A stretch of DNA of 9,104 bases from Oligoflexus sp. (GCA_030151925.1 JASLCY010000224.1:1-9104), one strand, 5' to 3'; positions 1 through 5,883 are shown, numbered from the stretch's first letter. Translations and numbers: made by a program. The notes: generated by a model from the sequence alone, not told the origin.

Positions 1-2
1 GC

Positions 3-890
3 TATTTCATGGCCGTCGATCAGCATGCAATTACGGCCAGGCAAGATCCGTCGGAATTGCGGAAAAACACCTTGTACGGAATTGCATGTTATATCGGAGC
101 CGGCATCGACCCGGAGAAATGCACCCTCTTCGTGCAGTCGCAGGTGCCCGAGCATTCGCAGCTGGCCTGGATCCTGAATTGCTACGGTTATATGGGTGAG
201 CTCAGCCGCATGACCCAGTTCAAGGATAAAAGCGCCAAGGCGGGGGCCAACATTCCCGTAGGCCTCTTCACCTATCCCCTGCTGATGGCCGCGGATATCC
301 TGCTCTACGACACGCACCTCGTGCCGGTGGGCGAAGACCAGACGCAGCACGTGGAGCTCACGCGCGACGTCGCCGAACGCATGAACGCGCTCTACGGCGA
401 CGATACCTTCGTCATCCCGAAGGCGCATATCCCGACGGTCGCCGCGCGCGTGATGGACCTCATCACGCCGACCGCGAAGATGAGCAAGAGCGCGGTGAAC
501 GAGATGGGCTCCATCTTCATCGCCGACGACGCGAAGGCGATCGAGAAGAAATTCAAGCGCGCGACCACCGACTCGGATACGGTCATCCGCTTCGATAAAG
601 AGGAGAAGCCCGGCGTGAGCAATATGCTCGCGATCCAGGCCGCCATCACCGGCGAGAGCATCGAGGCGGTGACCGCGCGTTACGAAGGCAAGCAATACGG
701 ACACCTCAAAGTCGAAACCGGCAAGATCGTCGCCGACGAGCTCGCGCCTATCCACCGGCGCGCGAGCGAACTCGTCGCCGACGAGACCGAGATGCGCAGG
801 ATACTCGAGCGGGGCGCGGAGAAAGCCCGCGAGCACGCGGCGAAGACTCTGAAGCGCGTCTACGAAAAAGTCGGTTTCGTGGTTTATTAA
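3..890 (+). CDS. trpS: Tryptophanyl-tRNA synthetase, 5'-truncated by the window edge
   Basis: Class I aminoacyl-tRNA synthetase that activates tryptophan with ATP and charges tRNA-Trp in the cytoplasm. The reading frame is open from base 3, giving YF before the methionine at 9. That methionine is internal, because 'MAVDQHAIT' aligns with 'CIVDQHAIT' near residue 40 of the E. coli enzyme (recalled, 334 aa). About 39 N-terminal residues, including the HIGH-type ATP motif, therefore lie outside the window. Family hallmarks visible: 'VQSQVPEH', 'MTQFKDKSA', 'LLMAADILLYDTHLVPVGEDQ' (tryptophan and adenylate pocket), the KMSKS loop at bases 477-491, 'RATTDSD', 'YGHLK', and a C-terminal 'LKRVYEKVGFV' like that of E. 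coli. The stop TAA at 888-890 overlaps the ribosome-binding site of the next gene, so the two are probably cotranscribed. The first 250 bases look less GC-rich than the rest. The identification is firm. Confidence 0.97.
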   Translation, partial: YFMAVDQHAITARQDPSELRKNTLYGIACYIGAGIDPEKCTLFVQSQVPEHSQLAWILNCYGYMGELSRMTQFKDKSAKAGANIPVGLFTYPLLMAADILLYDTHLVPVGEDQTQHVELTRDVAERMNALYGDDTFVIPKAHIPTVAARVMDLITPTAKMSKSAVNEMGSIFIADDAKAIEKKFKRATTDSDTVIRFDKEEKPGVSNMLAIQAAITGESIEAVTARYEGKQYGHLKVETGKIVADELAPIHRRASELVADETEMRRILERGAEKAREHAAKTLKRVYEKVGFVVY

Positions 891-896
891 GGACAG
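888..896 (+). promoter_or_regulatory. Ribosome-binding site of the DUF455-ATP-grasp gene, overlapping the trpS stop
   Basis: The sequence TAAGGACAGG begins with the trpS stop codon. The AAGGA core (889-893) lies 6 bases before the ATG at 900. This supports that start and suggests translational coupling to trpS. Confidence 0.6.
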
Positions 897-899
897 GCG

Positions 900-3026
900 A
901 TGCATACCGAGCTGCGAAGTTTCGCACAGCGGCTCTTGCTCGGCACCACTCTCGAGGCGAAGATCAGCCGGCCGAGCGAGATCAAGGACGAAGCGCCGGG
1001 ACCAGCCCTCAAACTGGCGCCGGAGGTCCCCGGCCGCCCGGATTTTATGCAGTTCGCAAGCCTGGAGAAGAAAACGCCCTTCCCCGCTCCCAAAGACCTC
1101 CATGACCCAAAGATGCGCGGCGTAGTCCTGCATTTCTTCGCCAACCACGAATTGCTCGCGATCGAGCTCATGGCGCTCGTGCTCCTGAAATTCCCCGAGG
1201 CCCCGGCGAGCTTCCGCCAGGGCATACTCCGCACCATCTATGAAGAGCAGGATCACCTCGGCCTCTATATCAAGCGGATGCGGGAGCTCGGCACGGAGCT
1301 CGGCGACGTCGGGGTCAACCGCTTCTTCTGGGATTGTTTGAAGGATATGAAAAATCCCCTGGATTTCGTCACGGGAATGAGTCTAACCTTCGAACAGGCC
1401 AATCTGGATTTTGCATCGCATTACCAAAAGATCTTCGCGGAAATCGGCGATCATGAAACGGCTGCCATACTGCAAAAGGTCTATGACGATGAAATCGGTC
1501 ATGTGAAGCATGGCGTGAGCTGGCTCGATCGTTGGCGCGATCCAAGCACCACGCAATGGTCCGCCTACGAAGGCAACCTGAAGTTGCCGCTAAGCCCCGC
1601 GCGCGCCAAAGGCCCTGTGTTTGACCGCGAAGCCCGACGGAGAGCTGATTTGACTGAAGAATACGTCGATAGTCTTTATATTCATGCGGGAACCAAGGGG
1701 CGAGTCCCCTCCCTCTACTGGTACAACGCCGATTGCGAACTGGAGCTCGCGCGCGAGGCGCCCGGCTACCATCCGCAAAAAGGCACGCAGAAAGTCATGG
1801 GCGAACTCATGAGCAGCCTGCTCTACGTCGCGAAGCCCGGCGACGTGGTGGTGACGCATAAGGCCCCGACGCCCGCTTACCTCAAACACCTGCGTGAGCT
1901 CGGCTTCGACCTGCCCGAGTTCCATGTCCTGTCCGAAGAGCAGAGGACCCTTCCGAAAGAACTCAAGGACCGGAAGTGGGAAAGCCTGCATCCCTGGGGC
2001 TGGACGCCGCGCACGCTCGAGATCTCGAAGGCGATGCAGCCGCGCGAGGCTATTCCTATCGAGGTCTCCGAACAAGGCTTCTGGCAGAGCTCGTGGATGG
2101 AGCTCTTCCGCAAATCGGCCTTGCCCGGGCTGCGCGCGGAGCTGAGGGCCGAATTCCCCGAGCTCGATGACGGCCTGTGGGGGCCGAAGGAAGCGGACGG
2201 CGCGCTGCTCCACGATCTCACCGACGTGCTGATGATGATCGACAGCATCCACCGGAAATACAATATCCCGGCCGTGATCAAGAGCCCCTACGGCTTCGCC
2301 GGATCGGGCATGCTGCGCGCCTACCCGGATCAGCATCTGACCGACGCCCAGCTCGGATGGATCGAAAGGCAGCTCGACCTCTACGGCTGCATCCTGATCG
2401 AACCCTGGATGAAGCGCATCGTCGACCTCTCCTCGGTGTGGATGCCGGGTTCGGAGAAGACCGAGAGCTTCGTGTTCTATACGAACGCCAAAGGCCAGTA
2501 CAAGGGCCACTGCCTGCAATCGCTCAACTACGCGCTGCTGCCCGAGCATAGGGCTTATTTCAACGACAAACGCCGCTTCGGGCGCTCGCCGCACGAAGCG
2601 ATGAACGCGATCGCCGCCTCGGTGCGCCGCCGCCTGGCCGAGCACGGTTATCGTTATGCCGCCGGCATCGACACGATGTTCTATGAATTCCAGGGCGAGC
2701 TCTATCTCAAGATCCTCGGCGAAGTGAACTGCCGCATGACGATGGGCCACGTGGCGGCGAACCTCAGGAAGCACATCGCGCCGACCTCTTCGAGCGTCTG
2801 GCAGTCGGTGACGGTCCTGGAAGCGCAGCGCCAGGGCTGGAATACTCTGCAGGATATGGCCGCGGACCTGGCGAAGCGTTTTCCGCCTCGCCTCAAATAT
2901 GGTGTGATCGACGAAGGCATCCTCTTTACGAGCGACCCCGCGCAGGCGCAATACCTCGTGAGCCTCGTCGCGGTCGGCTACAACGCTATCGAGGCTTGCG
3001 AAGGCCTAGGCGCGCTCGAGAAATAA
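900..3026 (+). CDS. DUF455 (COG2833) ferritin-like domain fused to an ATP-grasp ligase
   Basis: A 708-residue protein with two recognisable parts and no signal peptide, so probably cytoplasmic. Residues about 1-215 match the DUF455/COG2833 ferritin-like family. A full four-helix diiron-type ligand set is visible: E84 or E89 in 'HELLAIELM', E116xxH119 in 'YEEQDH', E165 in 'SLTFEQANLDF', and E198xxH201 in 'YDDEIGHVKHG'. After a linker (about 215-255), residues about 260-350 look like a pre-ATP-grasp domain ('SLYWYNADCELELA', 'KPGDVVVTHKAPTPAYLKHLRELGF'). Residues about 440-635 carry ATP-grasp signatures: lysine and glycine-rich loop 'VIKSPYGFAGSGM' (K461), adenine-hinge glutamate E501 in 'CILIEPWM', D591 in 'GIDTMF', and the metal-binding 'GEVNCRMTMG' (E608, N610). 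ATP-grasp enzymes join a carboxylate to an amine or thiol through an acyl-phosphate; ferritin-like diiron enzymes oxidise or hydroxylate. Substrate and product are unknown. Start ATG has AAGGA 6 bases upstream. The stretch about 1320-1700 looks more AT-rich than its surroundings. Confidence 0.85.
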   Translation: MHTELRSFAQRLLLGTTLEAKISRPSEIKDEAPGPALKLAPEVPGRPDFMQFASLEKKTPFPAPKDLHDPKMRGVVLHFFANHELLAIELMALVLLKFPEAPASFRQGILRTIYEEQDHLGLYIKRMRELGTELGDVGVNRFFWDCLKDMKNPLDFVTGMSLTFEQANLDFASHYQKIFAEIGDHETAAILQKVYDDEIGHVKHGVSWLDRWRDPSTTQWSAYEGNLKLPLSPARAKGPVFDREARRRADLTEEYVDSLYIHAGTKGRVPSLYWYNADCELELAREAPGYHPQKGTQKVMGELMSSLLYVAKPGDVVVTHKAPTPAYLKHLRELGFDLPEFHVLSEEQRTLPKELKDRKWESLHPWGWTPRTLEISKAMQPREAIPIEVSEQGFWQSSWMELFRKSALPGLRAELRAEFPELDDGLWGPKEADGALLHDLTDVLMMIDSIHRKYNIPAVIKSPYGFAGSGMLRAYPDQHLTDAQLGWIERQLDLYGCILIEPWMKRIVDLSSVWMPGSEKTESFVFYTNAKGQYKGHCLQSLNYALLPEHRAYFNDKRRFGRSPHEAMNAIAASVRRRLAEHGYRYAAGIDTMFYEFQGELYLKILGEVNCRMTMGHVAANLRKHIAPTSSSVWQSVTVLEAQRQGWNTLQDMAADLAKRFPPRLKYGVIDEGILFTSDPAQAQYLVSLVAVGYNAIEACEGLGALEK

Positions 3027-3028
3027 GA

Positions 3029-3142
3029 GCCTTCCTAAAACCCGCGCATACTGCGTTGCTTTCGTCGCTCCGGTCCTTATCTACCGGAGGTAAACTCCGA
3101 TCCTCTCTTCTCAGCGCCTGTCGGCGAGGGTTTTAGGAAGGC
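3029..3142. repeat. 114-bp foldback (interrupted palindrome) between convergent genes
   Basis: GCCTTCCTAAAACCC at 3029-3043 is the exact reverse complement of GGGTTTTAGGAAGGC at 3128-3142, a perfect 15-base inverted repeat. At its centre CTCCGGT (3068-3074) pairs with ACCGGAG (3083-3089) across an 8-base loop, and CGGAG (3085-3089) can instead pair with CTCCG (3095-3099) across 5 bases. The flanks between core and ends pair only partly. It starts 2 bases after the DUF455 fusion stop and contains the stop and last 21 codons of the minus-strand transporter gene. It therefore may act as a bidirectional terminator or mRNA-stabilising structure, or be an inserted extragenic palindromic element. 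No transposase is present. Structure certain, function inferred. Confidence 0.75.
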
Positions 3143-3556
3143 CCCAACGCGGACCAGGAGCATTCCCGCTATCATCGACAGGGTGAAGATCCAGGGCCGC
3201 GGTTGTCCGCTCGCGAGCGAGACCAGAGCCGGTCCTGGACAGAATCCTCCCATTCCCCAACCCAGACCGAAGACGAGCGCGCCGCCGAGCAGGGGGAGGT
3301 CGATCCTCTTCTTTTCCGGTATATGAAAGGCCGGGTCGAAGGCCGGCCTCGGCTGCTTGCGGATCAGCTGATAGGCGATCGCGTGCACGAGGATGGCGCC
3401 GCCCATGACGAAGACCAGCGCCGCCTGCCATGAGCCGAAGATATCGAGAAAGCCGATCACCTTCCCGACTTGGGTCATCCCGGAGATGCCGAGGCCGAGA
3501 GCGAAGAGCAGGCCGACGCCGAAAGCCGCCAGGGAGCGGTTCAAGGAAGTATTCAT
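3077..3556 (-). CDS. YeeE/YedE-family transporter, second (C-terminal) half
   Basis: A 159-residue inner-membrane protein of the YeeE/YedE (PF04143/DUF6691-like) family, which carries sulfur compounds such as thiosulfate. It is the second half of a transporter split across two genes. Visible features: hydrophobic segments at about 8-28, 41-63, 87-105 and 120-140; the signature 'GISGMTQVGKVIGFLDIFGSW' followed by 'FVMGGA'; and 'GMGGFCPGPA' with the conserved cysteine C106. The start ATG (3556-3554) overlaps the TGA of the upstream half in an ATGA, so the two halves are translationally coupled. A longer upstream extension of this frame would run through the partner gene and is rejected. The hydrophilic C-terminal tail (A139-R159) is encoded by one arm of the foldback at 3029-3142 and is probably acquired sequence beyond the conserved fold. 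The exact substrate cannot be read from the sequence. Confidence 0.9.
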   Translation of the reverse strand: MNTSLNRSLAAFGVGLLFALGLGISGMTQVGKVIGFLDIFGSWQAALVFVMGGAILVHAIAYQLIRKQPRPAFDPAFHIPEKKRIDLPLLGGALVFGLGWGMGGFCPGPALVSLASGQPRPWIFTLSMIAGMLLVRVGAFLKPSPTGAEKRGSEFTSGR

Positions 3557-3978
3557 GCGAGGATTCCCCACTGTCTCAGGGCGGCGACCATGGCCACGCC
3601 GGCGATGATGAAGGTGATGGTGGCGACGATGGAGCGCAGCGAGAGGCGTGAGATCCCGCAGACGCCGTGGCCGCTGGTGCAGCCGCTGCCCCAGACGGTG
3701 CCCATGCCCACCAGGAGGCCGGCTACGGGCACGGTCCACAGCGGAGTCGGAAGTTCGCTGGCGAACGCATCCGGTTTTAAGATGCGTAGGATCAGGCCGC
3801 CGGCGACCAAGCCCCCGAGAAAGGCGAAACGCCAGGCGGATTCGCCGGAGCTTCTTTTCATCGCGTTATCCAGGATGCCGCTGATGCCGGTCACACGACC
3901 GTTCCAATAAAGCATAAGCGAGGCGGCGAGACCGATAAGCAGTCCTCCGATAAGCGCCTGGGTCCAATCCAAGGGCAT
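3553..3978 (-). CDS. YeeE/YedE-family transporter, first (N-terminal) half
   Basis: A 141-residue inner-membrane protein, first half of the split YeeE/YedE sulfur-compound transporter. Hydrophobic segments lie at about 8-26, 50-67, 80-98 and 113-134. The family signature 'GSGCTSGHGVCGISRLS' is intact (C100, H104, C107); in characterised relatives such as TsuA the conserved cysteines lie in the substrate pathway for thiosulfate. Split pairs of this kind occur in many Proteobacteria, often near sulfur-oxidation or redox regulators. The start ATG is preceded by AAGGAGGGG (3991-3983) at about 6 bases from its core, a very strong ribosome-binding site. The stop overlaps the next gene's start by 4 bases (ATGA). 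Divergent from the OxyR-type gene, which is the obvious candidate regulator. Thiosulfate, sulfide or polysulfide, or another thiol are possible substrates. Confidence 0.92.
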   Translation of the reverse strand: MPLDWTQALIGGLLIGLAASLMLYWNGRVTGISGILDNAMKRSSGESAWRFAFLGGLVAGGLILRILKPDAFASELPTPLWTVPVAGLLVGMGTVWGSGCTSGHGVCGISRLSLRSIVATITFIIAGVAMVAALRQWGILA

Positions 3979-3982
3979 AAAA

Positions 3983-3991
3983 CCCCTCCTT
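3983..3991 (-). promoter_or_regulatory. Strong ribosome-binding site of the YeeE/YedE pair
   Basis: On the minus strand AAGGAGGGG precedes the ATG at 3978 with TTTT between. It is the best Shine-Dalgarno match in the window and confirms the start of the first transporter half. Confidence 0.8.
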
Positions 3992-4009
3992 CAAGTCGGG
4001 AAAACCCGG

Positions 4010-4038
4010 ATTATGGCCTGGAGAAAGGCCGTCTGCAA
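4010..4038 (-). promoter_or_regulatory. Candidate promoter for the YeeE/YedE pair
   Basis: Read on the minus strand, TTGCAG (4038-4033) and CATAAT (4015-4010) are 17 bases apart, resembling sigma-70 -35 and -10 boxes (about 3/6 and 5/6 matches). Transcription would start near 4003, leaving a leader of roughly 25 bases before the ATG. The -35 box sits within a few bases of the opposing oxyR -10 box. Predicted by eye only. Confidence 0.4.
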
Positions 4039-4047
4039 TGCGATAAT
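4019..4047 (+). promoter_or_regulatory. oxyR: Candidate promoter for oxyR
   Basis: TGGAGA (4019-4024, 4/6 to the -35 consensus) and GATAAT (4042-4047, 5/6 to the -10 consensus) are 17 bases apart, placing a start near 4054 and a leader of about 26 bases. The segment also holds the short inverted repeats GGCCT/AGGCC (4015-4019/4026-4030) and ATTAT/ATAAT (4010-4014/4043-4047). A LysR-type regulator could bind here to control both directions. No clear copy of the E. coli OxyR tetramer site was found. Confidence 0.4.
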
Positions 4048-4079
4048 GAGGGCCTGTTCCACCCTTTGAGGCCGGTCGC

Positions 4080-5033
4080 TTGATTACTTTGACCCAACTG
4101 GAATACATCGTCGCAGTCGAAAAACACGGCAATTTCAGCGCCGCGGCGAAGTCTTGCTTCGTCACGCAGCCGACGCTCTCGATGCAGATCCAGAAGCTCG
4201 AGGACCACCTCGGCGTCATCCTCTTCGACCGCAGCAAACAACCCGTGCAACCGACCGCGATCGGCAAGAAGATCATCGACCAGAGCCGCATCGTCCTCGC
4301 GCAATCGTCGATGATCGATCAGCTGATCAACGAGGAGAAACACGAGGTCGCGGGCGAGCTCCACCTCGCGATCATCCCTACGCTGGCGCCTTATCTCCTG
4401 CCCCTGTTCCTCAATGAGTTCTCGATCCAGTTCCCGAAGGTGAAGCTGTCCATCGAGGAGAGCAAGACCGACGACATCATCGCCGCGCTGGAGCAGAACC
4501 AGCTCGATGTCGGGCTCGTCGTCACGCCTTTGCACGAAGCGAAGCTCAGGGAGCACGTCCTCTTCCAGGAGCCCTTCTACGTCTATGCGTCGAAGGACAG
4601 CGACCTCGCCTCCAAACGCACCGTGACCGAAAACGACCTGAAGGACCAGGAGCTGCTCCTGCTCACGGAGGGCAACTGCATGCGCGAGCAGATGCTGGAG
4701 GTCTGCAGCCAGAGGAATATGGAACGGCACAGGACGATGTCGAGGATCCAATTCGAGAGCGGCTCGATCGAAACGCTTTGCCATCTCGTCGAGAGGGGCC
4801 ATGGTTATACCGTGATTCCCCATCTGGCGAAGACGTGGAAGGAATACAACACGGGCCAGGTCATCCCCTTCGCTGCGCCCATCCCGAGCCGTGAGGTGAG
4901 CCTCGTCACGCACAAGAGTTTCGCGCGGGATTCGCTGCTCAAAGCCCTGGCGCGCACCATCAAAGCCTGTCTGCCGGCCGAGTTGGTCGAACTCAACAAT
5001 AAGGGCCTTTCCGTCGTCAAAGTCCGGCCTTAG
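4080..5033 (+). CDS. oxyR: OxyR-type LysR-family redox regulator
   Basis: A 317-residue LysR-type transcription factor. Residues 1-60 form the winged helix-turn-helix ('GNFSAAAKSCFVTQPTLSMQ', 'KLEDHLGVILFDR'), followed by a linker helix and a periplasmic-binding-protein-like sensor domain. OxyR identity rests on 'LLLLTEGNCMREQMLEVC': C200 and C209 are 9 residues apart, exactly as C199 and C208 of E. coli OxyR, which form the peroxide-induced disulfide. The peroxide-pocket threonine is also kept (T101 in 'IPTLAPYLLP'), as is 'ESGSIETLCHLVERGHGYTVIP'. The start is TTG at 4080: GAGG (4068-4071) lies 8 bases upstream, and in-frame stops at 4044 and 4047 exclude an upstream ATG. A second TTG at 4089 is less well spaced. 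Divergent from the YeeE/YedE pair, so it probably regulates it as well as itself. E. coli OxyR is reported to respond to sulfane sulfur as well as H2O2, which would suit this neighbour. Confidence 0.93.
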   Translation: MITLTQLEYIVAVEKHGNFSAAAKSCFVTQPTLSMQIQKLEDHLGVILFDRSKQPVQPTAIGKKIIDQSRIVLAQSSMIDQLINEEKHEVAGELHLAIIPTLAPYLLPLFLNEFSIQFPKVKLSIEESKTDDIIAALEQNQLDVGLVVTPLHEAKLREHVLFQEPFYVYASKDSDLASKRTVTENDLKDQELLLLTEGNCMREQMLEVCSQRNMERHRTMSRIQFESGSIETLCHLVERGHGYTVIPHLAKTWKEYNTGQVIPFAAPIPSREVSLVTHKSFARDSLLKALARTIKACLPAELVELNNKGLSVVKVRP

Positions 5034-5038
5034 GATCT

Positions 5039-5048
5039 GTCGGCCGAC
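5039..5048. repeat. Perfect 10-bp palindrome just after oxyR
   Basis: GTCGGCCGAC is a perfect palindrome 5 bases after the oxyR stop. With no loop and no T-run it is a weak terminator candidate. It could equally be chance in GC-rich DNA. Confidence 0.25.
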
Positions 5049-5054
5049 CACGCC

Positions 5055-5098
5055 TTCTCGGTATGGGCAAAAAATGCTAAGCTTGAGGGATCGCTCAA
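5055..5098 (+). promoter_or_regulatory. Candidate promoter and dyad upstream of the small lipoprotein gene
   Basis: TTCTCG (5055-5060) lies 17 bases before TAAGCT (5078-5083), which is preceded by TG in an extended -10 arrangement (TGCTAAGCT from 5075). The match to sigma-70 consensus is weak. Over the predicted start lies the imperfect dyad TTGAG-GGATCG-CTCAA (5083-5098), which could be an operator or a small hairpin. Confidence 0.25.
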
Positions 5099-5116
5099 AC
5101 CTATGAGGTCATCCCC

Positions 5117-5803
5117 ATGCGCAATCTCTCGCTTGTGCTCATGGTCGGGCTTGCGCTCGGCTGCGGAAAAATCGACAAGACTGAAACCACTTCCACGCCT
5201 ATCCCCGGTTACGGCAGCTCGAACCAGAGTTCGGTGCCGCAATCGATGCTCGTGGATTCCGCCGCGAACCTTCCGGCCTGCGCCGCGGCCAACGAAGGCC
5301 AGCTCGTTTACGTGCAGCAGCAGCAGGTCTTCGCCGCTTGCGAAAGCGGGAAATGGACTCAGGTGAACGTCGCCGGCTCCGGCTCGGGCGCGGGCATCGA
5401 CACCGCGATCTACTGCTCGATGACCGCGGCGAAGGCCGATCTCGTGGCCGCGGGCCTGGAGAATGCGCCGGATTCCGGCATCAACTTCAACTATACGGTG
5501 ACTCGTTTCACCAACAAGACGCTCTACGTGCAGGCCCGCATCTCCTCGGGTTCCTACAGCTATTCGAGCGGCATCTTCTGGAATTCGAACCAGCAGGGTT
5601 ACAGCAAGGCCATGTCCGATAACATCGCGTTCGACGTCCACGGCGCGCAGGACTTCGGTTTCTGGCAGATGATGATCGATCCTACGGTCACCGGCGACCA
5701 GAACAATCCCTACGCGATCGTCTATGCCGATCCTACTTTGGATTCGGGCAAGGCCCTGGTCTTCGATAGCAAACAAGACTGCATCGTGAATGTTTATCAG
5801 TGA
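5117..5803 (+). CDS. Predicted lipoprotein of unknown function with a W/C 'EGQLVYV' cassette
   Basis: A 228-residue protein that I cannot assign to a characterised family. The N-terminus is a lipoprotein signal: charged MRN, hydrophobic stretch, then 'GLALGC' with acylated cysteine C16. G17-K18 follow, with no aspartate at +2, so outer-membrane sorting would be expected under E. coli rules. A Ser/Thr/Pro-rich tether (about 20-45) leads to a small cassette at 53-88, 'PACAAANEGQLVYV' then 'VFAACESGKWTQVN', ending in a Gly/Ser-rich stretch 'VAGSGSGAG'. I recall similar cassettes preceding collagen-like or adhesive regions in predatory deltaproteobacteria-like genomes. The remainder (95-228) is rich in Tyr, Ser and Asn and probably beta. 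Besides C16 there are four cysteines (55, 75, 100, 222), which could form two disulfides. ATG start is supported by GAGG (5105-5108), 8 bases upstream. Likely cell-surface or periplasmic. Confidence 0.75.
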   Translation: MRNLSLVLMVGLALGCGKIDKTETTSTPIPGYGSSNQSSVPQSMLVDSAANLPACAAANEGQLVYVQQQQVFAACESGKWTQVNVAGSGSGAGIDTAIYCSMTAAKADLVAAGLENAPDSGINFNYTVTRFTNKTLYVQARISSGSYSYSSGIFWNSNQQGYSKAMSDNIAFDVHGAQDFGFWQMMIDPTVTGDQNNPYAIVYADPTLDSGKALVFDSKQDCIVNVYQ

Positions 5804-5833
5804 ATTTTCGCGGGCTTAAGTCCACGAATTCAC
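5800..5833 (+). terminator. Stem-loop after the small lipoprotein gene, possible terminator
   Basis: GTGAATT (5800-5806) pairs exactly with AATTCAC (5827-5833). Inside, CGCGGGC (5809-5815) pairs with GTCCACG (5820-5826) with one mismatch and one G-U, leaving a TTAA loop and a 2-base bulge. The stem overlaps the TGA stop. No T-run follows, so it is not a classical intrinsic terminator. Confidence 0.45.
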
Positions 5834-5877
5834 GGCGGAATGCAAGTTTCGCTCTAGGATGCATGATTAGGAAAGCG

Positions 5878-5883
5878 TATAAC
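5878..5883 (+). promoter_or_regulatory. Candidate -10 box upstream of the AsmA-like gene
   Basis: TATAAC matches the -10 consensus at 5 of 6 positions and directly abuts the 12-bp inverted repeat. No convincing -35 box is seen. If used, transcription would start near 5890, inside the left arm of that repeat. Confidence 0.25.

Noticed and set aside
1590..2951. A 453-codon open frame on the minus strand, antisense to the DUF455-ATP-grasp gene
   Set aside because: Its translation is rich in Arg, His and Leu with no recognisable domain. It mirrors the G/C-ending codons of a plus-strand gene that has clear motifs, so it is a shadow frame.
3029..3142. The foldback as an insertion sequence or attachment site
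   Set aside because: No transposase or integrase frame, no flanking target duplication that I can see, and far too short for an autonomous element. Only a non-autonomous palindromic repeat is tenable.
3557..3739. An N-terminal extension of the second YeeE/YedE half, starting at 3739
   Set aside because: It would overlap the conserved first half out of frame and encode an Arg/His-rich stretch. The ATGA overlap start at 3556 fits the family.
3470..3910. Plus-strand frames across the YeeE/YedE pair
   Set aside because: They are antisense to two membrane proteins with full family signatures, and show no hydrophobic pattern or motif of their own.
4011..5051. A 346-codon minus-strand open frame antisense to oxyR
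   Set aside because: The plus frame has an OxyR helix-turn-helix and redox cysteines. The antisense translation has no domain and would run through the promoter region.
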